From: Rhizobiales bacterium Ga0077525
Lineage (GTDB): Bacteria > Pseudomonadota > Alphaproteobacteria > Rhizobiales > Xanthobacteraceae
DNA: 64,000 nucleotides
Direction: 5' to 3'
Assembly: GCA_001464835.1 (NCBI GenBank)
Contig: LNDS01000011.1
Location: 1 to 64,000, forward strand
The position numbers and the translations under genes were made by a program. Below, in pieces: positions 1 through 7,263 of this stretch. Below the pieces are notes generated by a model, which saw only the letters and a program-made list of their open reading frames with translations, was not told the DNA's origin and did not search any database. Position 1 is the stretch's first letter. Each line of letters begins with the position of its first letter.

Positions 1-33
1 CTTGAACTCCCGTGTAAACTTCCGACGTTCCAT
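1..33 (-). CDS. IS3-type transposase OrfA, N-terminus only
   Basis: Only the first eleven codons are inside the window and they read MERRKFTREFK, the characteristic opening of IS3-family OrfA, the helix-turn-helix subunit that binds the element's ends. The ATG at 33-31 has GGAGGTGCGTC just upstream. The rest of orfA and the catalytic orfB would lie left of the window. Whether the element is intact cannot be judged here. Confidence 0.6.
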   Translation of the reverse strand, partial: MERRKFTREFK

Positions 34-94
34 GACGCACCTCCGGTTCCATTAAAACACCTAACTTGGTGTCTTCGAAACCGGGTGCAGGCCA
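1..94 (-). mobile_element. Edge of an IS3-family insertion sequence
   Basis: The minus strand starts an OrfA-like transposase at position 33, preceded by a good ribosome binding site (GGAGG) and a short leader containing the inverted repeat acacc/ggtgt at 57-72. Reading outward on the minus strand, the leader ends in a TGGCCTGCACCCGG-like sequence near position 94, which I take as the probable terminal repeat. The far end lies outside the window, so neither the second terminal repeat nor a target duplication can be checked. The outer boundary at 94 is inference. Confidence 0.5.
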
Positions 95-205
95 AACCGT
101 GAAAGCGACTGGCGTAGAGTTGTTCCGGTACGACATCGGACCAACTCTTTCGCGATAGCTACGGCTAACCCATTACTCGCAACCACCACGCCAGGAACCC
201 ACCCC

Positions 206-583
206 ATGCCCACCACCGCCAAGTCCCTCGTCGATGCCGCCAATGCCGTCGTGCCGAAAATCTCCGGCAAGGAGGCTATCGACATGGTCGCCAAGGGCGA
301 CGCCGTGCTGATCGACATTCGCGACAGCGCCGAACTCAGCGCGACCGGCAAGGCTGCGGGCTCGGTGCACATCCCGCGCGGCTCGCTCGAGTTCAAGGCC
401 GACCTCTCCTCGCCGACCGCCGAGAAGTCGCTGGCTTTCGACAAGCCGGTCATCCTGCACTGCGCCTCGGGCGGCCGCGCCGCGCTCGCCGGCAAGCTGC
501 TCAAGGAAATGGGCTACCAGAAGGTCTACAACCTCGGCGGCTTCAAGGATTGGGTCGAGGCCGGCGGCAAGGTCGAGAAGTAA
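206..583 (+). CDS. Rhodanese-like domain protein
   Basis: This 125-residue protein is a single rhodanese domain. The family transfers sulfane sulfur from thiosulfate or a persulfide to an acceptor through a cysteine persulfide. The active-site loop is HCASGGRAA with the cysteine near residue 86, preceded by the usual VLIDIRD strand (about 34-40) and HIPRGS (about 55-60), and followed by YNLGGFKDW. There is no signal peptide, so it is probably cytoplasmic. Its start codon at 206 lies about 110 bases from the IS3 edge. It stands alone: a palindromic repeat follows directly and the next genes run the other way. The substrate cannot be told from sequence. Confidence 0.85.
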   Translation: MPTTAKSLVDAANAVVPKISGKEAIDMVAKGDAVLIDIRDSAELSATGKAAGSVHIPRGSLEFKADLSSPTAEKSLAFDKPVILHCASGGRAALAGKLLKEMGYQKVYNLGGFKDWVEAGGKVEK

Positions 584-589
584 GACACC

Positions 590-683
590 GTCATGCCCGG
601 GCTTGACCCGGGCATCCACGACTTTCTTAGGAGTGCCTCCACAAGCAAATCGTGGATGGCCGGAACAAGTCCGGCCATGACGG
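590..683. repeat. Bimodular palindromic intergenic repeat, family B
   Basis: The element opens with gtcatgcccgggcttgaccc and closes with aagtccggccatgac. It contains an outer hairpin atgcccggg...cccgggcat, a second hairpin atggccgg...ccggccat, and a long-range pair ccacgatt-like/aatcgtgg. This is the typical build of REP/MITE-like repeats of Hyphomicrobiales. It follows the rhodanese stop by 7 bases and could act as a transcription terminator. Bases 684-777 beyond it hold nothing I recognise. Confidence 0.7.
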
Positions 684-777
684 GAGAGATTCCCCCTGGC
701 CGACGGATTATACGAATTGCCGCCCCGCATTCCGCTTCGCAGCATGCGGGCAACAAGATATGTGGGCTGCGCGGGCC

Positions 778-1134
778 TCACACCCGCATCGGTCTTGACC
801 GAAACCTGGCTTCTTCCACGATCATATAGCGCCCGAACAAATCCTCACCGAACCGCGCGATGGCCGCCTCAAGCCGCTCCTGCTTGAGCGCGTGCATGGC
901 CGGATCGAGGCGCAGCAGAACAATTCCGGGCGCCTGCCCGCCGTGCCGATATACCAGATCGCCGAAGTCCTTGTCCTCGGTCAGCAGCAGCCGGCCTTCG
1001 CTCTGCGCGCGCGCCATCACCTCGGTATCGGTCGCAGCCGGCGCAATCTCCGCCATGTAAACGACGTCATGCCCACTGGAACGCAACCGCGCAACCAGCG
1101 CGGCGTCGATGCATTCATCGGCCAGCCAGCGCAC
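778..1134 (-). CDS. DUF5615 PIN-like protein, putative toxin
   Basis: The 118-residue product matches the DUF5615 family, compact PIN-fold proteins usually encoded with DUF433 proteins and proposed to be toxin nucleases. Acidic residues expected of a PIN site are visible: the opening LADECID, TDTEVMARA near residue 36-44, and LLTEDKDFGDLVY near 50-62. The start is a GTG at 1134, three bases after the DUF433 stop, so the two are translationally linked. Nuclease activity and targets are inferred from the family, not shown by the sequence. Confidence 0.8.
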   Translation of the reverse strand: MRWLADECIDAALVARLRSSGHDVVYMAEIAPAATDTEVMARAQSEGRLLLTEDKDFGDLVYRHGGQAPGIVLLRLDPAMHALKQERLEAAIARFGEDLFGRYMIVEEARFRSRPMRV

Positions 1135-1137
1135 GGC

Positions 1138-1359
1138 CTAGCCGTACACGAGGTCTTCGTCGGCAAGATAATCGGCGGCAAAGGCTTGTGCGGCGAGAAC
1201 GTCCTCGCGCATCAGGCGCGGATGATCGGCGAGGATGGCTTCCGGTGTCATCCCGGCGCCGAGTTTGCGCAGCAATGTTTCGACCGGAACGCGCGTGCCG
1301 CGGATCACCGGCTTGCCGCCCATGACCTCGGGATTGATTTCGATCCGTTCGTGCGCCAT
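1138..1359 (-). CDS. DUF433 protein, putative antitoxin
   Basis: About 73 residues from the chosen ATG at 1359 (MAHERIEINPEVMGGKPVIRG, split here only as a motif) give a DUF433 domain. Its hallmarks are INPEVMGGKPVI, RGTRVPVETLL and the helix-turn-helix-like segment MTPEAILADHPRL. An in-frame start at 1398 would add 13 residues with no family resemblance, so I prefer 1359. The gene precedes the DUF5615 gene by three bases on the same strand, the usual antitoxin-first order. It probably binds its own promoter region between here and the divergent P450 gene. Confidence 0.78.
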   Translation of the reverse strand: MAHERIEINPEVMGGKPVIRGTRVPVETLLRKLGAGMTPEAILADHPRLMREDVLAAQAFAADYLADEDLVYG

Positions 1360-1518
1360 CGGCCGCCTCATCGGTTCAAGTGAGAATATGTAGCACAAAT
1401 CCGCCGTTGCGGCGAGCCCGCTCGGGTTGTTCGCCTGCGCAAACCTATGCTAGGTGTCCGGCATGGCCAGGAACGTCGAAGCGGACAGTCGCGACCTCAG
1501 GCGCCGGGGCGGCGCGAC

Positions 1519-2718
1519 GTGAGTGCGCCCCTGTCCGCCGACGCCGAACGGACCGGCGAACCGTTCGAGCTTTATTCGACGGCGATCGACGCCGATCCGT
1601 TCCCGTTCTACCGCACCTTGCGCGACCGGCACCCCTGCTACTGGAGCCCGTCCGGCCGCCTCTGGATCCTGTCGCGCTACGACGACGTCGCCCGCGCGGC
1701 GCAGGACTGGGAGACCTTTTCCTCCGCGCGCGGCAACCTGATCGACGAGATCCCCGGCCGCTCCGGCGGCACGCTCGGCACCACCGATCCGCCGCGCCAC
1801 GACCGGCTGCGCGTGCTGGCGCAGGTCGCCTTTACGCGGCGCAACCTCGAGCACCTGGTCGCGCCGACCGTCGCCATGGCGGACGAGGCCGCCGCGCGCG
1901 TCCGCGCGCAAGGCGCGTTCGACTTCGTCGCCGACGTCTCCAGCCCGCTCACCGTCGGCATGATCTTCCGCATGCTCGGCCTGCCGCCGACCGACGCGGT
2001 GGCGATGCGCCGCCAGGTCGTGCTGTCGATCTCGACCGACAAGGCGCGGCGCGGGCGCAACGCCGCGCTCGACGCCGCCTTCCGCGACCTCGGCCAGTTC
2101 GTCGCCGACGAGGTCGCCAAGCGCCGCAAGACGCCGACCGACGACGTCATCACCCAGCTCGCCGAGGCCGAGATCGACGGCGACCGCCTGTCCGACCGCG
2201 AAGTCGTGCTGACCACGGCGATGTTCGTCGTCGCCGGCGTCGAGTCGCTGTCGAGCTTCATGAGCATCTTCGCGCTCAACCTCGCCGATTTTCCCGACGC
2301 GCGCCGGCGCATCGTCAACGAGCCGTCGCTGCTGCCGCAGGCGATCGAGGAGTCGCTGCGCTTCAACACCTCGGCGCAGCGCTTCAAGCGCGTGCTGACG
2401 CGCGACGTGGCGCTGCACGGCGAGACCATGCGCGAAGGCGACGCCGTCGCGCTCGCCTACGGCGCCGCCAACCGCGACGAGCGCAAATTCCCCGACGCCG
2501 ACCGCTACGACATCGACCGCCGGCCGATCGGCCATCTCGGCTTCGGCGCCGGCAAGCATTTCTGCATCGGCAGCCAGCTCGCGCGCCTCGTCACCGGTAC
2601 GGCGATGCGCCGCTTCCTCGCCGAGGTGCCGGAGTTCACGTTGCGCAACCGCGACTTTGACTGGGTGCCGTCGTCGAACTTCCGCAGCCCGATCTCGCTG
2701 CCATTCGTGGTGGGATAA
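1519..2718 (+). CDS. Cytochrome P450
   Basis: A 399-residue soluble bacterial P450 mono-oxygenase from the GTG at 1519; an ATG at 1447 is in frame but adds a basic tail unlike the family. The haem loop is FGAGKHFCIGSQLAR with the proximal cysteine near residue 349. The K-helix ExxR is EESLR near 277-281. The I-helix reads VVAGVESLSSF near 237-247, with serine where most P450s have the oxygen-activating threonine. No ferredoxin or ferredoxin reductase gene adjoins it, so its redox partner must be elsewhere. Base composition is very GC-rich, even for this window. Substrate unknown. Confidence 0.92.
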   Translation: MSAPLSADAERTGEPFELYSTAIDADPFPFYRTLRDRHPCYWSPSGRLWILSRYDDVARAAQDWETFSSARGNLIDEIPGRSGGTLGTTDPPRHDRLRVLAQVAFTRRNLEHLVAPTVAMADEAAARVRAQGAFDFVADVSSPLTVGMIFRMLGLPPTDAVAMRRQVVLSISTDKARRGRNAALDAAFRDLGQFVADEVAKRRKTPTDDVITQLAEAEIDGDRLSDREVVLTTAMFVVAGVESLSSFMSIFALNLADFPDARRRIVNEPSLLPQAIEESLRFNTSAQRFKRVLTRDVALHGETMREGDAVALAYGAANRDERKFPDADRYDIDRRPIGHLGFGAGKHFCIGSQLARLVTGTAMRRFLAEVPEFTLRNRDFDWVPSSNFRSPISLPFVVG

Positions 2719-2756
2719 GGCGGCGCGGAGATCGTCGCAGCCGGCACGCCCGTGGC

Positions 2757-3425
2757 CTAGTCCCGCATCTTCTCCACTTCCTCCACCGTCCGCCCTTCCC
2801 GCGCGCGGTACACCGGCAGCGACCAGTGGTAATGCAGCGCCAGCGCGCGGATGGAAAAGCACAGTGCGAAGCCGGCGCCCGTCGCCACCGCGCTTGATGC
2901 ATCGAGCGCCACCAGCACGACATAGGCGCTCGCGCCGGCCAGAGCCGCGGTGACATAGATCTCCTTGCGCAATATCAGCGGGCTCTCGCCGCCGAGAATG
3001 TCGCGGATCAGGCCGCCGAAGGTCGACGTCATCACGCCCATCGCCACCGCGATAAAGGAGCTTGCGCCCGCTTCCAGCGCCTTGTCGGCGCCGACGACGC
3101 AGAACAGCGACAGGCCGGCGGCATCGAGCCAGAGCAGCGCACGATAACGCGACTCCGGAATATGCGCGAGGAAGAAGGTCGCCGCCGACACGACGATGCA
3201 GATGATCAGCGACACCGGCTCGAGCACCCAGAACACCGGCAGTTGCCCGAGCATCAGGTCGCGCAGGCTGCCGCCGCCGATGCCGGTCGCGGCGCCGAGT
3301 AATATGAAGCCGAAGATGTCCATGCGCTTGCGCGACGCCACCAGCGCGCCGGTCACCGCGAAGATCGCGATGCCGAACCAATCGAGCGCCATCAGCCAAG
3401 TTGCCGGCAAGAGGGTGTCGGGCAT
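2757..3425 (-). CDS. TRIC-type (UPF0126) trimeric cation channel family membrane protein
   Basis: The protein has about seven membrane segments in two repeats, each carrying a glycine-rich signature: ATGIGGGSLRDLMLG in the first half and STFGGLIRDILGGES in the second. This duplicated GGG/GG-x-x-RD pattern defines the UPF0126 family, bacterial relatives of TRIC channels that conduct monovalent cations in the inner membrane. I start it at 3425 (MPDTLLPATW), 222 residues; the longer reading from 3479 adds 18 non-membrane residues. It converges with the P450 gene with a 38-base gap. The physiological ion is not evident. Confidence 0.85.
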   Translation of the reverse strand: MPDTLLPATWLMALDWFGIAIFAVTGALVASRKRMDIFGFILLGAATGIGGGSLRDLMLGQLPVFWVLEPVSLIICIVVSAATFFLAHIPESRYRALLWLDAAGLSLFCVVGADKALEAGASSFIAVAMGVMTSTFGGLIRDILGGESPLILRKEIYVTAALAGASAYVVLVALDASSAVATGAGFALCFSIRALALHYHWSLPVYRAREGRTVEEVEKMRD

Positions 3426-3563
3426 GGAGTCCGTTGTAGCCGTGTCGCGCGCGGCGGCAAAGCGTCCCGGCACCAGCATACCGGGTTGTGTCTTGCCGCG
3501 AGCCGGAACGCATCCTTCCCGCCGCGCGTTGTTCCGGTGACCCTAGCAAACCCAGAGGCCGCC

Positions 3564-3821
3564 ATGACCCAGGACACCGCCGTCCGTACCCAGATTTCCG
3601 CGCTCATCTTCACGATGACCAATGCCGTGCTGTTCGGCGCCGGCCTCATCGCCGTGCTGATGCTGGACCTGAGCGCCCAGGCGACCGGCATCGGCATCGC
3701 CGCCGTCACTGCATTCAGCTTGATCGTTGCCGCACCATTCTCCTGGCTGATCGCGCCGCGCCTGCGCGCCCGCTACTGGCGGAAGCCTCAGGCCGCGCCT
3801 GAACCGACCCGCGCTTTCTAG
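3564..3821 (+). CDS. Small two-helix membrane protein
   Basis: An 85-residue protein, unrecognised beyond its topology. Starting at the ATG at 3564 it has a short polar lead (MTQDTAVRTQ), a hydrophobic segment about residues 11-35 (ISALIFTMTNAVLFGAGLI), a second about 45-65, and a basic, proline-containing tail ending PTRAF. An upstream in-frame reading from 3486 would add 26 residues and is not needed. It is 100 bases upstream of the ion-channel gene on the same strand and may share its transcript. Similar small proteins are common in rhizobial genomes; no function is suggested. Confidence 0.65.
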   Translation: MTQDTAVRTQISALIFTMTNAVLFGAGLIAVLMLDLSAQATGIGIAAVTAFSLIVAAPFSWLIAPRLRARYWRKPQAAPEPTRAF

Positions 3822-3922
3822 AGGCCGCGATCGAAGCCACGGGAGCGGCGGGAACCGGGATAGGGTATGGTCGATTGTCGATCGTCCCCGCCCCCGGCGC
3901 CCCCTGTGGAATTTTCGTCCGC

Positions 3923-4747
3923 GTGACCAAAGCCAAAGCCAGAACAGAGCCAAAGTCCCCGGCCAGCCCCGGCCGCATCGCCGCGTTGCGCGAGCGGCTG
4001 ACCCAGCTCTACGAAGGCAGCGGGCCTGCCGGCTATCACTTCCGTTATGGCCTGCTGGCCTTCGATCTTATCACCATCGTCTTCATCGTTGCGACCTCGT
4101 TCATCCCGCGCGACCCGATGGTCGAGACGTTCGATGTCCTGTTCGGCATCGTCATCCTGGCGGATTTTTCCGCCCGCCTGTTCATCTCGAACCGGCGCTG
4201 GCGCGACCTGATGCATCCGGCGACGCTGGCCGACATCGCCGCCATTATTTCATTCCTGGCGCCGATCGTCGGCGAAGGGGCCGGCTTCCTGCGCATCCTG
4301 CGCACCTTGCGGCTGTTGCGCAGCTATCGCCTGCTGGCGCAGCTGCGCGCCGACAGCCGCTTCTTCCGCCGCTATGAGGAAGTCATTTTCGCCGTCGCCA
4401 ATATCACGGTCTTCATCTTCGTCATGACCGCGGTCGTCTATGAGACGCAGCACGCCGGCAACAACCAGGTCGCCAATTATGCCGACGCGCTGTATTTCAC
4501 CGTCACGGCGCTGACCACGACCGGCTTCGGCGACATCACCTTGCCGGGAACTACCGGGCGCCTGATTTCGGTGGTCATCATGATTTTCGGCGTCACGTTG
4601 TTTTTCAATCTGGCGCGGGCGCTGATCAGTCCAAACAAGGTGCGCTTCGCCTGCCCGGATTGCGGCCTGCAGCGCCACGATGCCGATGCCGTGCACTGCA
4701 AGGCCTGTGGCAAGACGTTGAACATTCCGGATGAGGGCTTGGCGTGA
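3923..4747 (+). CDS. Voltage-gated potassium channel with C-terminal zinc ribbon
   Basis: About 274 residues from the GTG at 3923; a TTG at 3875 would add 16 residues and cannot be excluded. The layout is S1-S6. S4 has regularly spaced arginines (FLRILRTLRLLRSYRLL, about 122-138). The selectivity filter is TTTGFGDI at about 198-205, the potassium signature. After S6 comes a four-cysteine ribbon, CPDC near 244-247 and CKAC near 259-262, likely to bind zinc. The family passes K+ across the inner membrane in response to voltage. The stop codon overlaps the start of the following secreted-protein gene (GTGA), so the two are coupled. Confidence 0.88.
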   Translation: MTKAKARTEPKSPASPGRIAALRERLTQLYEGSGPAGYHFRYGLLAFDLITIVFIVATSFIPRDPMVETFDVLFGIVILADFSARLFISNRRWRDLMHPATLADIAAIISFLAPIVGEGAGFLRILRTLRLLRSYRLLAQLRADSRFFRRYEEVIFAVANITVFIFVMTAVVYETQHAGNNQVANYADALYFTVTALTTTGFGDITLPGTTGRLISVVIMIFGVTLFFNLARALISPNKVRFACPDCGLQRHDADAVHCKACGKTLNIPDEGLA

Positions 4748-5265
4748 TCGACCGCCGCGGTTTTCTCGCAATTGCCCTCGCCGCGCCCTTTGCAGCGCCA
4801 GCCGCCGCGGCGGACGCGCCGGAGGCTGTTGTCGCCGCGATCTACCAGCGCATCGTCGCCAGCTACGATCCGCGCAGCGGAAACACCATCAACGGCCATT
4901 TCACCTGGAAGCCGAAAAAGGCGCGGCATCATTATTATTCGGCGAGCCTGGCCAAAGCCTGGGATCGCGCCGACGCGCTCACCGCCAAGGGCGACCAGAA
5001 TCCGCCGGCGTCCGATCCGATCACCAATTCGCAGGACTCACTGGTGCAGGCCTTCAGCATCGCCGTCGAGCGCCGCGACGCTGCATCGGCGACGATCGTC
5101 GCGCACATTTCGCAGGAACCAGGCCCGGTGACGCCGAGCGACTGGGGCACCATCCGCTACGACATGGTGCTGGAGCGCGGCCGCTGGCGCATCGACGACA
5201 TTCGTCCCGGCACAGGCAAGGATGCGTGGTCGCTGCGCCGGGAAATCGTCGCCTTCAAAGGCTGA
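4744..5265 (+). CDS. Secreted protein with a twin-arginine-like leader, DUF3828-like
   Basis: The 173-residue product begins DRRGFLAIALAAPFAAPAAAA, which looks like a short twin-arginine leader with an alanine-rich cleavage region, so it is probably periplasmic. The mature part has YQRIVASYDPRSG, an AHISQEP strand and a closing W-R-I-D-D-I segment (about 155-160). The general pattern recalls DUF3828-like exported proteins of the SnoaL/NTF2 type, but I am unsure of this. Its GTG start overlaps the channel's stop, indicating one operon. Function unknown. Confidence 0.6.
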   Translation: MIDRRGFLAIALAAPFAAPAAAADAPEAVVAAIYQRIVASYDPRSGNTINGHFTWKPKKARHHYYSASLAKAWDRADALTAKGDQNPPASDPITNSQDSLVQAFSIAVERRDAASATIVAHISQEPGPVTPSDWGTIRYDMVLERGRWRIDDIRPGTGKDAWSLRREIVAFKG

Positions 5266-5392
5266 CCGGAGCCCCGCCCGGCTTTTTCAGTTTTTCGATT
5301 CGCATCGCCGGCAGGCTGCCGTTCGGATTCGTTCTGCTCTCTGACCTATGTCGCACAGCGATGCTTACCTTTTTACCATTTCTGTTTTGGCG

Positions 5393-5407
5393 CTACAAAT
5401 TTTGTAG
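5393..5407. promoter_or_regulatory. 15-bp perfect palindrome, possible operator
   Basis: The sequence ctacaaa-t-tttgtag is an exact inverted repeat around a central base. It lies in an AT-rich stretch about 130 bases upstream of the PAS-HTH gene and downstream of the secreted-protein gene. It could be the binding site of a dimeric regulator, perhaps the PAS-HTH protein itself; that link is inference. Confidence 0.4.
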
Positions 5408-5536
5408 ATCGGCGATGGCTTTTTCGAGAGAGATATCAATGCATCGGTCAATTTCGACGCAGACAGCGAAATTTGTTTGCGGTCACCGGCGCAATTTGCC
5501 AGCTTCGTTGAAGGTCACGGTAGGAGACCGAAATCG

Positions 5537-6625
5537 ATGCTGCTTCTGTTTCCGGGCGAGAACGCGGCGTGCGACACTTTGCGTTTTGCCGAAGAGATTG
5601 CCGGCTACGGGCTTTGGCAGGTTGATTTCGCCAGCGGCAAGATGAACTGCTCGCCCAACACGTACAAACTGTTGGGCCTGCTCCCGGAAACGGCGTCGCC
5701 AGGCGATGCCGGCGAACCGTTGAATTTCACGACCTTCGAACAGGTCGCACATCCCGACGACATGCCGATCGTCGTCGAGATCAAGCACATCCTGGCGCAG
5801 GGCATGCCGGTCCATCGGCAATTTCGCGTCGTTCATCCCAACGGCCGCGTCCGCGCGATGGCGATTCACGGCGAGGTTCTCGTCGGCCGCACCGGCCAGC
5901 CGGAACGCTCGGTCGGCGTCCTGATGGACATCACCAGCCACGTCGAAAGCGTGATGACGTCGCAGATGAATTCCGAACTTGTCCGTGAGTTGATGCGGGC
6001 GATCGGCGGCACGATCTGGACCGCCCGTACCGACGGGTTTTACAGCGACTTCCTGGCGCGCGATCAGAAGAGCCATGTCCCCACGACATTTCAGGGCAAT
6101 AACTGGCACAACGCCGTCCATCCGGACGACCTCGACAAGGTGCTGCGCACCTGGAACAAGGCGGCGGCCGATAAATCGATTTTCGTCAGCGAACACCGCA
6201 GTCGCGGCATCGACGGCCAGTATCGCTGGCGGCGGGCCTACGCGACGCCGCTTTTGGCTGAAGACGGCAGCGTCCGCGAATGGGTCGGGATTTCCGTGGC
6301 TATTCATGAACACACCATCGAAGCGCGCGATAAAACCCCCTTGACCGGGGCGCAGATTCGGGCGGCGCGGGGCATTCTGAACTGGTCGGTGCGCGACCTG
6401 TCCAGCCGCGCCGGCCTTTCGGTCGGCGTGGTGCGGCGGCTGGAGGAAAACGATGAGGCCAGCAAGAATGCCGGCGTCCAGCTCAATCTGATCAAGGATG
6501 CCTTGTCTGCCGGCGGCGTCGATTTTTTCGTGCTGCCGGGCGGCGAGGCCGGCGTCTATCCAAGGCGCAAGGAAAACCGGCTCAAAATTGTCGGCTCGGC
6601 GGCGCGAAAAATAAATTCGGCCTGA
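5537..6625 (+). CDS. Two-PAS sensory protein with C-terminal helix-turn-helix
   Basis: From the ATG at 5537, which follows a TAGGAG ribosome site by 8 bases, the protein has 362 residues. It contains a first PAS domain (about 15-140, with GLWQVDFASGKM and HPDDMPIVVE), a second PAS domain (about 150-275, with HPDDLDKVLRTW and RWRRAYATPLL), and a small helix-turn-helix region near 285-335 (LTGAQIRAARGILNWS and VRRLEENDEA). There is no kinase, cyclase or receiver part. It is probably a one-component transcription regulator sensing an intracellular ligand or redox state through PAS. Its targets are unknown; a palindrome upstream suggests self-regulation. Confidence 0.8.
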   Translation: MLLLFPGENAACDTLRFAEEIAGYGLWQVDFASGKMNCSPNTYKLLGLLPETASPGDAGEPLNFTTFEQVAHPDDMPIVVEIKHILAQGMPVHRQFRVVHPNGRVRAMAIHGEVLVGRTGQPERSVGVLMDITSHVESVMTSQMNSELVRELMRAIGGTIWTARTDGFYSDFLARDQKSHVPTTFQGNNWHNAVHPDDLDKVLRTWNKAAADKSIFVSEHRSRGIDGQYRWRRAYATPLLAEDGSVREWVGISVAIHEHTIEARDKTPLTGAQIRAARGILNWSVRDLSSRAGLSVGVVRRLEENDEASKNAGVQLNLIKDALSAGGVDFFVLPGGEAGVYPRRKENRLKIVGSAARKINSA

Positions 6626-6740
6626 TCGTCGGCATTACGCGCAGAAAATAGTACCGACCGAAAGTATCGCGATCATCCTGCTTGCTTTGACGCCTTCAAA
6701 CTCGCCTGCATCCGCAAAAATTGCCGCCGAAAATCCATTT

Positions 6741-6754
6741 TTGATCTAGGTCAG
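6741..6754 (+). promoter_or_regulatory. FNR/FixK-like box
   Basis: The 14-mer ttgatctaggtcag matches the alphaproteobacterial FixK/FNR pattern TTGA-N6-TCAA except for the last base. It ends 111 bases before the start of the RHH gene at 6866. A nearby inverted repeat cagct-gcga-agctg (6752-6765) partly overlaps it. No clear -10 element is visible at the class II spacing, so regulation by low oxygen is only a suggestion. Confidence 0.35.
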
Positions 6755-6865
6755 CTGCGAAGCTGCAATTCCTGTCCACCACGTGCAATTCTATCGTCTT
6801 TCGCGCTATGCGATTTTCGCTCAGGGTGACGGCAATTCGAAACGCCTCAGCCCCCTGGAGACCCC

Positions 6866-7141
6866 ATGAATTCCGCGATCGTCAAACGCTCGGTTGTCGT
6901 TGCCGGCAAGAAGACCAGCGTCAGCCTGGAAGACATGTTCTGGCTGGCCCTCAAGGAAATTGCCGCGCAGAAGCGCATGGCGCTCGGCGAAATGCTCGAC
7001 ACCATTGCCGGCGGCCGCGACAACGCCAATATGTCGTCGGCGGTTCGGCAATATGTGATGCAGCACTACTACAGCGCCGCGCAGCCGACCCGTCCCATGG
7101 TTCGCCCCGACTTCTTCCTGCAAAACGTCACAGGAACCTGA
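6866..7141 (+). CDS. Ribbon-helix-helix domain protein
   Basis: This 91-residue protein has the RHH_4-type ribbon-helix-helix arrangement: a basic beta strand (VKRSVVVAGKKTSVSLED, about 6-23) followed by helices in FWLALKEIAAQKRM and LGEMLDTIAGGR. The family includes small DNA-binding regulators widespread in Hyphomicrobiales. No toxin gene adjoins it, so it is not obviously an antitoxin. The ATG follows a CTGGAGA ribosome site. A FixK/FNR-like box lies upstream. Target genes unknown. Confidence 0.75.
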   Translation: MNSAIVKRSVVVAGKKTSVSLEDMFWLALKEIAAQKRMALGEMLDTIAGGRDNANMSSAVRQYVMQHYYSAAQPTRPMVRPDFFLQNVTGT

Positions 7142-7263
7142 GCGCAGGCGGCGCGCCTCATTCTCTCGGCGCTCGGCCTGTTCTGAAACGCGCTTATTCG
7201 CCTAACGCAATGTTTACGCCTTGGTAGGACATTGACTCCGGGAACCAGACCCCGGAGCCAGCC

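Noticed and set aside
1450-3549. A 699-codon minus-strand frame opposite the P450 and TRIC genes
   Set aside because: It is arginine- and alanine-rich without domains, lies antisense to two clear genes, and results from very high GC at third positions.
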